Part shown: one piece after another, positions 1-9,396 of the stretch
Position numbering within the stretch: position 1 is the stretch's first letter
Layout of the letters: each line of letters begins with the position of its first letter
Assembly (NCBI GenBank): GCA_938084135.1
Contig: CALKDS010000003.1
Span: forward strand, 1-45,501
Direction of reading: 5' to 3'
Source: an uncultured Flavobacteriales bacterium
Lineage (GTDB): Bacteria > Bacteroidota > Bacteroidia > Flavobacteriales > Schleiferiaceae
DNA: 45,501 nt
Position numbers and translations under genes: made by a program
The notes under the pieces: model-generated
What the model was told of the DNA's origin: nothing
Database searches by the model: none
Seen by the model: only the letters and a program-made list of their open reading frames with translations

Positions 1-542
1 TGATTTCAAAATCTGCAGGGATTTCCTCAAATTATAAATTAGATAAAAAAACGGAAATTCGACTTGCTTATCGTTTTCAAAATGTAGTTGTCAGAAACCA
101 AATACACGGATTAGATCCGGTTAGTATTTTAATGCCTGCCGCTTTTGTTGCAAAACACCGGGCTTTAATAAATCTCAGTAGAAATTTTATGAAAAGTTGG
201 AATCTTGATATGACAGTCCAGTTCCGTGGTAAACAACCGATTCCCAGCATACACCCATGGGCACCAGGTTTGTCTGGAGAAATCATTTCTTATGGCCAAG
301 CTCACAATTTGTTAAATTTTCAAATTAGAAAAAACACGAAGAAAGGAGATTTTTATTTAGGTGTGGAAAATGCATTAAACTTTCAGCAGCTAAATCCAAT
401 CGATGGCGTTGTCAATATTAATGGAGATCTATTAACACCAAGTAATCCTACTTTTACAGAGAATTTTGACGCTACGCGTATTTGGGGTCCGATATTTGGC
501 AGGATGATATATTTTGGATTGAATTATAAATTGATCAATTAA
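1..542 (+). CDS. TonB-dependent receptor, C-terminal fragment
   Basis: The reading frame is open from position 3, so the gene starts before the window; the ORF-track start at 132 is only an internal Met. The roughly 179 visible residues have the alternating hydrophobic and polar pattern of outer-membrane beta strands, with motifs such as [10 protein letters not shown] and a last strand ending FGLNYKLIN, as in the barrel end of TonB-dependent receptors. The plug domain and most of the barrel lie outside the window, so the substrate cannot be told. The stop is 1 nt before the ABC ATPase start, so the two are probably cotranscribed. Family assignment rests only on the barrel end. Confidence 0.72.
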   Translation, partial: ISKSAGISSNYKLDKKTEIRLAYRFQNVVVRNQIHGLDPVSILMPAAFVAKHRALINLSRNFMKSWNLDMTVQFRGKQPIPSIHPWAPGLSGEIISYGQAHNLLNFQIRKNTKKGDFYLGVENALNFQQLNPIDGVVNINGDLLTPSNPTFTENFDATRIWGPIFGRMIYFGLNYKLIN

Positions 543-543
543 A

Positions 544-1233
544 ATGGATGAAATAGTTATTGAATTACGAAACATAATTCGCGATTTCAAACTGGGGTCT
601 CAGACTGTCCATGTTTTAAAGGGCATCAATTTAGATATTAAAAAAGGTGAATATGTTGCTTTAATGGGTCCCTCTGGAAGCGGTAAATCTACTTTGATGA
701 ATCTTTTAGGGTGCTTAGACACTCCTACTTCGGGGTCATATAAACTGGCTGGACGAGATGTAAGCCAAATGAAAGACAACGATTTAGCTGAAATTCGTAA
801 CAAAGAGATAGGTTTTGTGTTTCAAACATTTAATCTGATTCCTCGCCAAACGGCTCTGCAAAATGTAGCATTACCTCTTGTCTATGCTGGAGAGAAAAAA
901 GAAGCAAGAATTTCTCAAGCCAAAAATATTCTTGATGAAGTTGGTTTAAGCGACAGAATGGACCACCGGCCAAATCAATTATCTGGGGGACAAAGGCAAC
1001 GGGTAGCGATAGGGAGAGCTTTAGTGAATTCTCCTTCTATAATTTTAGCTGATGAGCCAACTGGAAATTTAGATTCAACCACCTCTTTGGAAATAATGAA
1101 GCTTTTCGATGAAATCCATAAAAATGGGAATACACTGATCGTTGTAACGCATGAAGAAGAAATAGCTCGGTATGCGCACCGCATAATACGATTAAGAGAC
1201 GGAATGATTGAAAGTGATCAAGTGCAAAATTAG
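544..1233 (+). CDS. ABC transporter ATP-binding protein, LolD/MacB type
   Basis: This 229-residue protein is a single nucleotide-binding domain. It has a Walker A motif GPSGSGKST (about residues 43-51), a Q-loop in [14 protein letters not shown], the signature [15 protein letters not shown], Walker [14 protein letters not shown] and an H-loop in VVTHE. The FQTFNL/NLDS pattern is typical of the MacB/LolD/FtsE group, which powers permeases for lipoprotein release or efflux, usually without transporting substrate across the membrane themselves. No permease is visible; it may lie elsewhere or the ATPase may serve the upstream receptor locus. It starts 1 nt after the receptor stop and converges on infB, which ends 16 nt away. 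No clear terminator is seen between them. Confidence 0.9.
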   Translation: MDEIVIELRNIIRDFKLGSQTVHVLKGINLDIKKGEYVALMGPSGSGKSTLMNLLGCLDTPTSGSYKLAGRDVSQMKDNDLAEIRNKEIGFVFQTFNLIPRQTALQNVALPLVYAGEKKEARISQAKNILDEVGLSDRMDHRPNQLSGGQRQRVAIGRALVNSPSIILADEPTGNLDSTTSLEIMKLFDEIHKNGNTLIVVTHEEEIARYAHRIIRLRDGMIESDQVQN

Positions 1234-1249
1234 AAGAAATAAAAATTTA

Positions 1250-3988
1250 TCAAAGCTCTCTCTGAACCTCAATCTCTTTAAACCCTTCTATAGTATCACC
1301 AACTTTGATGTCATTAAAATTCTTGATATTTAAGCCACAATCTGTTCCTTTTTTAACCTCTTTAACATCGTCCTTAAATCTTTTAAGGGAGCCCAATTCT
1401 CCGGTATATACAACAACCGAATCACGAATAATACGAATCTTAGAACTTCTATTAATTGTCCCGTCCATAACCATGCAACCCGCTATAGTTCCAAACTTCG
1501 AAATTTTAAATGTTTCACGTATTTCCAAAGAGCATGTAATTTCTTCCTTGAAATCAGGGGATAACATTCCACCCATTGCTTCTTTTATATCGTTTATTGC
1601 ATCATAGATAATACTGTAAAGACGAATTTCAATATCTTCTTTTTCTGCCAATTTCCTTGCAGATCCTGCAGGTCTAACTTGAAAACCTAAAATAATTGCC
1701 TTTGACGCAGTTGCCAATAAAACATCACTATCCGTAATTCCACCGACAGCTTTATGGATTATGTTTACCTGTATTTCTTCAGTACTCAACCTTTGTAATG
1801 AGTCTGAAAGAGCCTCAATCGAACCATCAACATCACCTTTCAAAACAATGTTTAGCTCCTGAAAATCCCCTACAGCTAAACGTCTTCCTATTTCATCTAA
1901 TGTCAAGCTTTTCTGAGATCTTACCGACTGTTCCCTTTGCAATTGTTGGCGCCTAGTAGCAATAGATTTAGCTTCCCGCTCATCAGCCATTACGATATAG
2001 TTGTCGCCTGCTTGAGGCGCGCCATCCAAGCCTAAGATAGATACAGGGACTGAGGGTCCGGCACCTTTTAATTGCTTACCTCGTTCATCCATCATTGCTC
2101 TTACCTTACCTGAGTATGGGCCGACTAATATGTAGTCTCCGACTTTTAAAGTGCCCGTCTCGTTCAACAGAGTAATCACATATCCACGGCCTTTATCAAG
2201 AGTAGCTTCGATTACAGTTCCCTTCGCAAGTCTATCGGGATCTGCTTTTAAATCCAATAATTCAGCTTCAAGTAGAACTTTCTCTAGAAGTTTATCAACA
2301 TTTAAACCGGTTTTTGCAGATATCTCTTGAGACTGAATCTTACCCCCCCAGTCTTCAACGAGAATATTCATTTGGCTCAACTGCTCTTTAATTCTATCCG
2401 GATTAGATTCCGGCCGATCAATTTTATTAATCGCGAATACAACAGGAACATTTGCAGCTTGAGCATGACTGATAGCTTCTTTCGTTTGAGGCATGACTGA
2501 ATCGTCTGCAGAAACAACAATTATAGCAATATCAGTGACTTGTGCTCCTCTTGCACGCATTGCCGTGAATGCTTCGTGTCCTGGGGTATCAAGGAATGAT
2601 ATTGCTTGACCAGAAGGTAATTGAACTGAGTAAGCACCGATATGCTGGGTGATTCCACCCGCCTCTCCAGCAATGACGTTATCTTTTCTTATAAAGTCTA
2701 ATAGAGAAGTCTTTCCATGATCAACATGGCCCATTACAGTAACAATTGGAGACCGTGATACAAGATTATCTTCAATATCTTCATCATTGAAAACCTCTTG
2801 CATCTCCTCGTCAACGAATTCAACACTAAAACCAAATTCTTCTGCAACAATGGTTAATGTTTCCTTATCTAATCGTTGATTCATGCTAGCCATTATTCCC
2901 AAAGCCATACAAGTGGAAATGACATCTGCAGGAGACACTGCCATTTGATTCGCAAACTCTAGTAGCGTGACAAATTCTGTAAGTTTTAAGACTTTTTCTC
3001 CTTCTATACGTTCAATTTCAGCCATTTCTTTAGCCTCCGTTCGCTCGGCACGTTTGTCTCTTCTTATTTTCGAGCCCTTTGACTTTTTACTACCACCCAA
3101 CTTCTCGAGTGTCTCCTTTATTTTTCGAGCAATATCTTCTTTAGAAACCTCAGTTTTTGGTTGAACTTTTGCATTCCGACCTCTTCCTGCTCCAAGCCCT
3201 GGTCGATTATTATCTCTGCGTTTTGCTGCTCCTACAGTTGCAGCGCCAGTAGTTGTTCTTCCACCTCCAGCAGCAGGCTTTTGTAATCCCTCTGTTTTGA
3301 TACGCTTTCTTTTGCCTCCTTCTCCAGGGGATTTAGGTTTTTTAGCAAATTGTTTAAGATCAATTGTCTTTCCTGTAAGCTTAGGTCCATCAAGTTTCTT
3401 ATACTGAGTCTTATGACTTGCATCCTCCTCGCCTTTAATCTCATCAGGTGAGTCTTTTTCACCTGGTAATGATTTTGATACTTTTTTCTCTTCTACCTTT
3501 TCTTCTTTGCTTTTTTCGGCAGATTCAGCTGTTTCTTTTTTATCTGAAATTTCTTTGACAGGCTCTTCTTTGGCCTTTTCATCGCTTATCGGTTTTGAAA
3601 CCTCAGTATCTGCAATTTCTTTCTTAACAATAGATTCTGCTAAATCTTTTGATGTTTTTGACGGATTTAAATCTATTTTACCTGAAATTTTAGGCCCTTT
3701 GAGGCTAGAACCTGCTCTAAATAATTCATTTCTAGGCTTTTCTTGCTCTTGGCGCTCTGCATGGATTGCTTCTTTCTCTTCTCGTTTCTGCTGAATAAGA
3801 GTCTCCGCTTCATCTTTTTTTGTCTTGTCAGAAGCAAAATTCTCAAGCAAAAAATCATATTCTTTTTGATTGATTTTTGCATTGCGATTCTTGTCAACTG
3901 TATGACCCTTCGATTTTAAATAATCGACAGCTGTATCAAGTCCGATATTCAACTCGCTGAGAACTTTACTAATTCTGTAATTACTCAT
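1250..3988 (-). CDS. infB: Translation initiation factor IF-2
   Basis: IF-2 is the GTPase that places initiator fMet-tRNA on the 30S subunit and promotes subunit joining. The 912-residue protein opens with an IF2_N-type segment ([20 protein letters not shown]), followed by a long Lys/Glu-rich, low-complexity linker to about residue 330. The GTPase domain has G1 GHVDHGKTS near residue 419, G3 DTPGHEAF near 463 and G4 NKID near 515. Domains II, III and the fMet-tRNA-binding C domain follow. It is the last gene of rimP-nusA-infB, 35 nt after nusA. The long charged linker is usual for the phylum. Confidence 0.98.
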   Translation of the reverse strand: MSNYRISKVLSELNIGLDTAVDYLKSKGHTVDKNRNAKINQKEYDFLLENFASDKTKKDEAETLIQQKREEKEAIHAERQEQEKPRNELFRAGSSLKGPKISGKIDLNPSKTSKDLAESIVKKEIADTEVSKPISDEKAKEEPVKEISDKKETAESAEKSKEEKVEEKKVSKSLPGEKDSPDEIKGEEDASHKTQYKKLDGPKLTGKTIDLKQFAKKPKSPGEGGKRKRIKTEGLQKPAAGGGRTTTGAATVGAAKRRDNNRPGLGAGRGRNAKVQPKTEVSKEDIARKIKETLEKLGGSKKSKGSKIRRDKRAERTEAKEMAEIERIEGEKVLKLTEFVTLLEFANQMAVSPADVISTCMALGIMASMNQRLDKETLTIVAEEFGFSVEFVDEEMQEVFNDEDIEDNLVSRSPIVTVMGHVDHGKTSLLDFIRKDNVIAGEAGGITQHIGAYSVQLPSGQAISFLDTPGHEAFTAMRARGAQVTDIAIIVVSADDSVMPQTKEAISHAQAANVPVVFAINKIDRPESNPDRIKEQLSQMNILVEDWGGKIQSQEISAKTGLNVDKLLEKVLLEAELLDLKADPDRLAKGTVIEATLDKGRGYVITLLNETGTLKVGDYILVGPYSGKVRAMMDERGKQLKGAGPSVPVSILGLDGAPQAGDNYIVMADEREAKSIATRRQQLQREQSVRSQKSLTLDEIGRRLAVGDFQELNIVLKGDVDGSIEALSDSLQRLSTEEIQVNIIHKAVGGITDSDVLLATASKAIILGFQVRPAGSARKLAEKEDIEIRLYSIIYDAINDIKEAMGGMLSPDFKEEITCSLEIRETFKISKFGTIAGCMVMDGTINRSSKIRIIRDSVVVYTGELGSLKRFKDDVKEVKKGTDCGLNIKNFNDIKVGDTIEGFKEIEVQREL

Positions 3989-4023
3989 ATGTTAAGAATT
4001 TTCGCTAAGCTTTATTTTCTTTA

Positions 4024-5265
4024 TTAATCTTCAAACTCTTTCTTAAGAACACCTCGAACTTCTTCTACTGTTTCAATCTCTAAGTCAGATCGTCTGGCTA
4101 TATCTTCGGTCTCTACATTCAAAATACTTTTGGCTGTATCGTAACCACTCTTTCGCAGCTGCTCGATTACCCAACTTTCTATTTCGTCAGAGAATTCTAT
4201 CAATTCTACATCTTCTTCATGAACAATATCTTCCCTGTATACATCAATTTCATATTCCGTAAGCCTACTTGCTAATCTAATGTTGGTTCCTCCCCTACCA
4301 ATAGCTAAGCTAACCTGGTCAGCTGGAAGATAGACATCAACTTTTTTCCGTTCTTCATCCATAACCATGTTGCTTATTTTAGCTGGAGAAAGCGCTCTTT
4401 GAATAAACAGCTGATGATTCGTTGTAAAATTAATTACATCTATATTCTCACTTCTTAGTTCACGAACAATTCCATGAATCCTAGAACCTTTCATTCCAAC
4501 ACAAGCTCCTACTGGATCAATTCTATCGTCATAGCTCTCCACTGCAACTTTGGCTTTTTCGCCAGGTATTCTGACCACTCCCTTAACCGTTATTATTCCA
4601 TCAAATACCTCGGGGATTTCTGTTTCGAATAATTTTGCTAAGAAGTTATCTGCTGTTCTACTTAGTAGAATAAATGGCTTAGTCCCACGAACTTCAACAG
4701 ATTTAACAATAGACCGTACAGTATCTCCTTTACGGAAAAAGTCTTTTTCGGGAATCATTTCATCCCTTCTAAGGATCAATTCATTTTGTTGATCATCATA
4801 AATGATGATTTCTCTATTTCTTACATGATGAACTTCTCCAGTTATGATTTCGCCTTCCATGTCTTTGTAGCGCTTATATAGTTCACCACTATCATGTTCT
4901 TGAACTTTTTGGACCAAGGTTTGACGGAAGGCCAAAATAAACCTTCTTCCAAGATCGATCATTTTAATTTCTTCTGAAACTTCTTCCCCAACTTCAAAGT
5001 CAGGTTCAATTTTTATAGCCTCGCTGTAGGGGATTTCAAGATTTGAATCTTCAATAGACTTATCATCAACAATAATTCGATTTCGCCATATTTCCAGATC
5101 TCCTTTGTCCGGGTTAACGATTACATCAAAATTTTCATCACTTTCGAACTTCTTGCGAAGTTGAACGCGAAATGCCTCTTCGATAAAAGACATAAGTGTA
5201 ACACGGTCGATGTTCTTTTCATCTTTGAACTCGCCAAATGATTCGATAATAGCTAAATTTTCCAT
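4024..5265 (-). CDS. nusA: Transcription termination/antitermination factor NusA
   Basis: NusA binds RNA polymerase and modulates pausing, intrinsic termination and antitermination. The 413-residue protein has the N-terminal RNAP-binding domain (ESFGEFKDEKNIDRVTLMSFIEEAF), an S1 domain (about 133-200) and tandem KH domains, visible in DPVGACVGMKGSRI and VSLAIGRGGTNIRLA. A short C-terminal tail contains a helix-hairpin-helix-like segment (SYDTAKSILNV region) rather than the two long acidic repeats of E. coli NusA. It lies 12 nt after rimP and 35 nt before infB, the conserved bacterial order. NusA is known to autoregulate its operon in E. coli, which is relevant to the leader hairpin described here. 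Confidence 0.97.
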   Translation of the reverse strand: MENLAIIESFGEFKDEKNIDRVTLMSFIEEAFRVQLRKKFESDENFDVIVNPDKGDLEIWRNRIIVDDKSIEDSNLEIPYSEAIKIEPDFEVGEEVSEEIKMIDLGRRFILAFRQTLVQKVQEHDSGELYKRYKDMEGEIITGEVHHVRNREIIIYDDQQNELILRRDEMIPEKDFFRKGDTVRSIVKSVEVRGTKPFILLSRTADNFLAKLFETEIPEVFDGIITVKGVVRIPGEKAKVAVESYDDRIDPVGACVGMKGSRIHGIVRELRSENIDVINFTTNHQLFIQRALSPAKISNMVMDEERKKVDVYLPADQVSLAIGRGGTNIRLASRLTEYEIDVYREDIVHEEDVELIEFSDEIESWVIEQLRKSGYDTAKSILNVETEDIARRSDLEIETVEEVRGVLKKEFED

Positions 5266-5277
5266 AATTGAAAAAAA

Positions 5278-5745
5278 TCAGAATTTAAAGTCTAAAATAA
5301 TTTTTGATACATCCCTCAATGGGATGGTTTTCTTTACATCAACGTCTATTTTCCCCTTGCCTTTAGGTTTGGGAACACGCTCAGTCCAATGAAGCTCAAT
5401 TTCATCTCCATTATAGGCCTTTAGAGTTCCTTTCAGGAGATTTCCACTCTCCAAGGTATTCACTTTGACCAATCGGCCTATACTTTTTACATATTGCTCT
5501 GGAACTTTAAAAGGCACAAACATTCCAGGAGAAGAGACTTCAATAGAATAATCTTCGGATTCATCACCCAAAGCATTTTCAATCGAACGACTTAGATATT
5601 TTAACTGATCAACAGAAATGTGTCCATCCAATAAATCAGCATGAAGCCTAATTTGATTGTCCACATTAAGTTCAAAGTCCACCAGAAATGCATCAATTTT
5701 TGCAATTTCTGTCTCTATTAATATTTTTAATTCTGTATAGTCCAT
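5278..5745 (-). CDS. rimP: Ribosome maturation factor RimP
   Basis: RimP assists late assembly of the 30S subunit. The 155-residue length and two-domain layout match the family: an N-terminal alpha/beta domain with ISVDQLKYLSRSIENAL and the conserved YSIEVSSPGM segment, followed by a small SH3-like C-terminal domain (GTLKAYNGDEIELHW, ending VSKIILDFKF). It is the first gene of the rimP-nusA-infB operon. The ATG at 5745 is preceded by a leader of roughly 65 nt that contains a perfect 12-bp hairpin. Confidence 0.95.
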   Translation of the reverse strand: MDYTELKILIETEIAKIDAFLVDFELNVDNQIRLHADLLDGHISVDQLKYLSRSIENALGDESEDYSIEVSSPGMFVPFKVPEQYVKSIGRLVKVNTLESGNLLKGTLKAYNGDEIELHWTERVPKPKGKGKIDVDVKKTIPLRDVSKIILDFKF

Positions 5746-5769
5746 TCGTTTAAAAAAAGTCCAGAGATC

Positions 5770-5798
5770 AAAAGAGGGGACTTGTGGTCCCCTCTTTT
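5770..5798 (-). promoter_or_regulatory. Perfect 12-bp leader hairpin upstream of rimP-nusA-infB
   Basis: The arms AAAAGAGGGGAC and GTCCCCTCTTTT pair perfectly around a 5-nt loop. Read on the minus strand the structure sits between the likely promoter (5819-5826) and the rimP ATG (5745), so it is in the 5' leader. No gene upstream on either strand would need a terminator here. About 9 nt after the stem comes GGACTTTTTTT; its GGACTT can pair with AAGTCC of the first hairpin (loop end plus 3' arm), giving a weaker mutually exclusive hairpin followed by a T run. An attenuator is possible. The stem could instead simply stabilise the mRNA. Confidence 0.6.
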
Positions 5799-5818
5799 AA
5801 TTCTCCAACAAGTCTGTG

Positions 5819-5826
5819 CAAAAGTA
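5819..5826 (-). promoter_or_regulatory. Putative -7 element of the rimP-nusA-infB promoter
   Basis: On the minus strand TACTTTTG matches the Bacteroidota -7 consensus TAnnTTTG. At the expected distance upstream only TTT-A (not TTTG) is present, so the -33 element is weak. A start near 5812 would give a leader of about 67 nt carrying the hairpin. Confidence 0.45.
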
Positions 5827-5860
5827 CATAAAGTTGATCAAAGTAAACTATATATGGCAA

Positions 5861-5895
5861 TTTGAAACTTTTTTAACCCGAAAAGATTAGTTTTG
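5861..5895 (+). promoter_or_regulatory. Putative promoter of the PKD-repeat gene
   Basis: TAGTTTTG (5888-5895) fits TAnnTTTG, and a TTTG lies at 5861-5864. The 23-nt spacing is longer than the usual 19-21. Transcription would start about 30 nt before the ATG at 5935. Confidence 0.4.
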
Positions 5896-5934
5896 CATTG
5901 AATAAATTTGAATAAAATACTTGCTTTTAGAAAT

Positions 5935-7641
5935 ATGAAAAACTTCAAAGCACTCTTCATTATTTTTTTTTTGTTGAACGTGATAAGAATATTTGGCTTT
6001 TCGAAAGAATTAAATACCGCTTTTAATAACCCAATTGAAGATTCAATATTCTCTAAAAATATTATTTCTAATTTTCAATCTACCTCATCAAACTGTCTTC
6101 CAATTCTCGCTCCTTACTGTGAAGACTTTGAGGACTCTGCTTGGGTGGGATACTATCCTAATTTTGCACCGGGGTTTTATGGAAGTATCGGCAATTGCTG
6201 GTCACGATCTGATTCTACCGGTTTTATTTGGAGTTTTAAAACCGGTGGGTCAACATGGAATCAATCGGGGCCTGGGCAGAGTGTTGTTCTTACGACTGGG
6301 AAATATATGTTTACCCAACCAGATGGTGCAAGCCCAATAAACACCACAAGCATTAACACCCCATGGTTTGATTTAACAGCACTAGATACCCCGGCAATTT
6401 ATTTTAAAAGTCATTTATATGGTGCCGCCATTCAATCCCTGTCTGTAGAAATCGATTTCGGTAATGGCTGGGCGAGCGCCAGCGGACCTAATACTTTGAT
6501 ATCTCTAACACCAACACAGCAAAAAAATTCACCTTGGCAACAAAACATTGTAAACCTTCTACAATATCAAAATGACACCGTAAGATTTCGAATAACGGGA
6601 ACTAGAAGTGCTCCGCTGGCGAAAATAGCAGTTGATGATTTTTGTGTTGATGAAGCTCCATTTTGTCCTCCTGTAGGCGCATCTTTTTATGATTATGGGA
6701 ATTTTCTTTCCCGTGGTTTTGTAGCTTCTAATGTTCCCAATAATGCTCAATGCACTTGGGATTTTGGAGACGGATCAACTGGTAGCGGCACCCCAGCTTT
6801 TCATACCTACAGCAATCCAGGTTCATATAACGTTAAACTAACAGTGGGCTTGAGCTGTGGTTCTGTTGATGACACGACTCAAATAGTTAGTGTCTGCTCT
6901 GCACTTGGAAATCCCGTTTTTACATTTCAAGAGTCAGGATTTAGCTATAATTTCCAAGTATCATCAGGCGGAATCGGTGCATCTGGCTTTTTATGGGACT
7001 TCGGTGATGGGAATTTTGGTTCAGGTGCTGCAGTTTCTCACACTTACTCTTCTGCTGGTATATATGATGTGATATTGAAATCTTACAATGACTGCAATGA
7101 TACCAATAGCTTTACTTCGGTGATTGATATATGCGATTCTAATGATTCTATAAAAGCTAATTGGACTGCAAAATTAGTTTCTACTGGAGCCTCTGGAATG
7201 ATTATCGATTTTGATGCTAATGTTTCTTTGGGAGCTTCTAACTACAAATGGTATTTTGGCGATGGAGACTCAGGAGTTGGTAAAGTAGTGACTCACACTT
7301 ATAATCCTCCAGGTCTCTTTTACAATGTCACTTTAGTGGCTTCAAATGACTGCAATGGCTCAGATGCTATCACCAAACCTTTAACAACAATAGGGATATT
7401 AGAACAAACAAATATTCAAAATAAAATATGGCCTACCATACTGAAACCGGGAGAAAAATTATACTTCACAAGAAGGGGTTCGTCAGAGACCAATAGTCTA
7501 ATCCAAATTATAGATTCACAGGGAAGAATAATCTCATATGATAAAATTTCTAGTGGAATTAATATCCCCAATGAATGGCCTAAAGGGACTTATTTTATTA
7601 GGTTTGATGATGAAACCTTTAAGTTCTTATTGTCAAATTAA
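5935..7641 (+). CDS. Secreted PKD-repeat protein with T9SS C-terminal sorting domain
   Basis: The ORF-track start (TTG 5908) is replaced here by the ATG at 5935, which begins a normal signal peptide (MKNFKALFIIFFLLNV). The 568-residue product has a MAM/jelly-roll-like region starting YCEDFED (about 60-240). Three PKD domains follow, marked by WDFGDGSTGSG (about 275), WDFGDGNFGSG (about 354) and YFGDGDSGVG (about 440). The last 75 residues look like a type A sorting domain (IQIIDSQGRIISYDKIS, then WPKGTYFIRF), which targets proteins to the cell surface through T9SS. No catalytic domain was recognised, so the role is probably adhesive or carbohydrate-binding. It is a single-gene unit between divergent rimP and tRNA-Gln. 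Confidence 0.85.
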   Translation: MKNFKALFIIFFLLNVIRIFGFSKELNTAFNNPIEDSIFSKNIISNFQSTSSNCLPILAPYCEDFEDSAWVGYYPNFAPGFYGSIGNCWSRSDSTGFIWSFKTGGSTWNQSGPGQSVVLTTGKYMFTQPDGASPINTTSINTPWFDLTALDTPAIYFKSHLYGAAIQSLSVEIDFGNGWASASGPNTLISLTPTQQKNSPWQQNIVNLLQYQNDTVRFRITGTRSAPLAKIAVDDFCVDEAPFCPPVGASFYDYGNFLSRGFVASNVPNNAQCTWDFGDGSTGSGTPAFHTYSNPGSYNVKLTVGLSCGSVDDTTQIVSVCSALGNPVFTFQESGFSYNFQVSSGGIGASGFLWDFGDGNFGSGAAVSHTYSSAGIYDVILKSYNDCNDTNSFTSVIDICDSNDSIKANWTAKLVSTGASGMIIDFDANVSLGASNYKWYFGDGDSGVGKVVTHTYNPPGLFYNVTLVASNDCNGSDAITKPLTTIGILEQTNIQNKIWPTILKPGEKLYFTRRGSSETNSLIQIIDSQGRIISYDKISSGINIPNEWPKGTYFIRFDDETFKFLLSN

Positions 7642-7643
7642 AA

Positions 7644-7678
7644 ACCCTTAGTAAATTGATTTACAATTCACTAAGGGT
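7644..7678 (-). terminator. Terminator-like hairpin for tRNA-Gln, possibly bidirectional
   Basis: ACCCTTAGT and ACTAAGGGT form a 9-bp stem, extended by AATT/AATT after a one-base mismatch. On the minus strand the stem is followed by TTTTAATTTG, as expected of an intrinsic terminator after the tRNA. On the plus strand it follows the PKD gene stop but has no T run after it. Confidence 0.6.
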
Positions 7679-7686
7679 AAAGAAAG

Positions 7687-7757
7687 TTGCCCCACTAGGA
7701 CTCGAACCTAGACTGACGGTACCAAAAACCGCTGTCCTGCCTTTAGACGATGGGGCA
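7687..7757 (-). tRNA. tRNA-Gln (anticodon TTG)
   Basis: The 71-nt minus-strand sequence folds as a full cloverleaf. The acceptor is TGCCCCA/TGGGGCA with discriminator A; the D stem is GTCT/GGAC. The anticodon arm is GCGGT-TTTTGGT-ACCGT, which puts TTG at positions 34-36. The T arm is CTAGG-TTCGAGT-CCTAG. The anticodon arm resembles E. coli tRNA-Gln (CCGGT-TTTTGAT-ACCGG). CCA is not encoded, so it must be added after transcription. A promoter and a terminator-like hairpin flank it, suggesting an independent unit. Confidence 0.95.
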
Positions 7758-7772
7758 CCGTATTTCGGTCGA

Positions 7773-7802
7773 CAAAGTTAATCAGCGAGACTTACTAAGC
7801 AA
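7773..7802 (-). promoter_or_regulatory. Promoter of tRNA-Gln
   Basis: On the minus strand a TTG (7802-7800) is separated by exactly 19 nt from TAACTTTG (7780-7773), a full match to the Bacteroidota -33/-7 consensus. The predicted start is about 8-10 nt before the mature tRNA 5' end at 7757. The -33 lies just after the carboxyltransferase stop codon. Confidence 0.72.
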
Positions 7803-7809
7803 GATCTTT

Positions 7810-9357
7810 TTATAAAGGAATATTTCCATGTTTTCGTTTAGGAGGATCCACAACTTTATTTTCTAATATATCAAATGCCTTAATTAGCTTTATTCTCGTT
7901 GCATTTGGCTCTATTACCTCATCCACAAACCCTCTAGAAGCTGCTTTGTATGGATTTGCAAACTCTAAAGCGTATTCTTTTTCTTTATTTAACCAGGTTG
8001 ATTCAGGATCTTTTGAATTTGAGATTTCATTTTTAAAAATGATTTCAGCTGCTCCTTTTGATCCCATTACCGCAATTTCTGCACTCGGCCATGCGTAGTT
8101 CATATCAGCACCAATATGCTTTGAATTCATTACATCATATGCGCCACCGTACGCTTTTCTTGTAATAACTGTGATTCTTGGAACAGTAGCTTCTGAAAAA
8201 GCATAAAGTAATTTAGCTCCATTTGAAATTATCCCATTCCACTCTTGATCCGTTCCTGGCAAAAACCCTGGTACATCCTCAAGAACCAATAACGGAATAT
8301 TAAATGCATCACAAAACCTTACAAACCTCGCTCCTTTTCTGCTGGCATGATTATCTAGAACTCCTGCTAAATACAGCGGCTGATTTGCAATTATACCTAT
8401 TGATCGACCCGCAATTCGAGAAAATCCAATGACAATATTCTCAGCAAAATCTCGATGAACTTCAAAGAAAGAACCTGAATCAACAATCCCAAAAATAACA
8501 TCCCTTATATCGTATGACTTTTCAGAACTGGATGGAATAATTTTATCAAGTTCTGGTCTGATTTCATCTATAGAATCATAATTCAAAAAAGGCACTGAGT
8601 CCTCACAATTTTGAGGCAAATAAGATAGAAGCTTTTTAAAACCATTAATTGCAGACGACTCATCCTTGTATGAAAAATGTGTGACGCCACTTTTTACCGC
8701 ATGAGTTTGAGCCCCCCCAAGGTCTTCAGCGGTTACCTCTTCATGTGTCACTGTTTTAACAACGTTGGGTCCGGTTACAAACATGTAACTACTCCCCTCA
8801 ACCATTCCAACAAAATCAGTTAGTGCAGGCGAGTACACTGCTCCTCCAGCGCATGGCCCTAAAATCAAGCTCAATTGAGGAATTACACCTGAAGCTTTTG
8901 TGTTTCTAAAGAAAATGTCTGCATAGCCACCCAAGGAGACAACACCCTCTTGAATTCGGGCACCACCAGAGTCATTAAGTCCAATTATTGGAACTCCGTT
9001 TTGTAATGCCAAATCCATAATTCGACATATTTTTTCAGCGTGAGCCTCAGCCAATGAACCCCCTAAAATAGTAAAATCTTGAGCATATGCATAAACAAGT
9101 CTTCCTTCTACTTTACCATACCCTGTGATAACACCATCTCCTAAAAAACGTTTTTTATCCAGTCCAAAAAGAGTGCTTCGATGAGTAACAAGTTGACCTA
9201 TTTCCTCAAAACTTCCATCGTCAAATAGTAGCTCTAGCCTTTCTCGAGCAGCAAGCTTTCCTTTATCGTGTTGAGATTTAATTCTTTTTTCTCCACCGCC
9301 TTGGCTTGCCTCTTCCCTCAGGGATTCTAATTTCTCAAATGATTTTTTATTCACCAT
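7810..9357 (-). CDS. pccB: Acyl-CoA carboxylase, carboxyltransferase (beta) subunit
   Basis: The 515-residue length and motifs match the PccB/MmdA family, which transfers carboxyl groups between biotin and an acyl-CoA, usually propionyl-CoA to methylmalonyl-CoA. Visible blocks include the N-terminal KGKLAARERLELLFDDGSFEE, AYAQDFTILGGSLAEAHAEKI, the oxyanion-hole region NDSGGARIQEGV, GPCAGGAVYSPALTDF and the C-terminal DVPGFLPGTDQEWNGII. Sequence alone does not separate propionyl-CoA carboxylase from a methylmalonyl-CoA decarboxylase subunit; no biotin carboxylase or biotin carrier is adjacent. It follows lepA by 39 nt on the same strand and may be cotranscribed with it. Confidence 0.9.
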   Translation of the reverse strand: MVNKKSFEKLESLREEASQGGGEKRIKSQHDKGKLAARERLELLFDDGSFEEIGQLVTHRSTLFGLDKKRFLGDGVITGYGKVEGRLVYAYAQDFTILGGSLAEAHAEKICRIMDLALQNGVPIIGLNDSGGARIQEGVVSLGGYADIFFRNTKASGVIPQLSLILGPCAGGAVYSPALTDFVGMVEGSSYMFVTGPNVVKTVTHEEVTAEDLGGAQTHAVKSGVTHFSYKDESSAINGFKKLLSYLPQNCEDSVPFLNYDSIDEIRPELDKIIPSSSEKSYDIRDVIFGIVDSGSFFEVHRDFAENIVIGFSRIAGRSIGIIANQPLYLAGVLDNHASRKGARFVRFCDAFNIPLLVLEDVPGFLPGTDQEWNGIISNGAKLLYAFSEATVPRITVITRKAYGGAYDVMNSKHIGADMNYAWPSAEIAVMGSKGAAEIIFKNEISNSKDPESTWLNKEKEYALEFANPYKAASRGFVDEVIEPNATRIKLIKAFDILENKVVDPPKRKHGNIPL

Positions 9358-9396
9358 GTTAACGAAGTTAGGACGGAATGGATAAAGGCAAAAAAA

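Noticed and set aside
1511-1526. TGTTTCACGTATTTCC, matching the first 10 bases of the parS consensus TGTTTCACGTGAAACA.
   Set aside because: Only the first half-site and centre match, the second half does not, and it lies within infB coding sequence. A 10-base match can occur by chance over 45 kb on two strands.
3300-3800. Long low-complexity Lys/Glu-rich region in the infB product as a possible inserted gene or repeat.
   Set aside because: IF-2 proteins commonly have such a charged linker between N-terminal and GTPase domains; both-strand ORFs here are compositional shadows.
5770-5798. Ordinary intrinsic terminator on the plus strand.
   Set aside because: No plus-strand gene ends upstream: the preceding gene (rimP) is on the minus strand and starts here, so the hairpin belongs to its leader.
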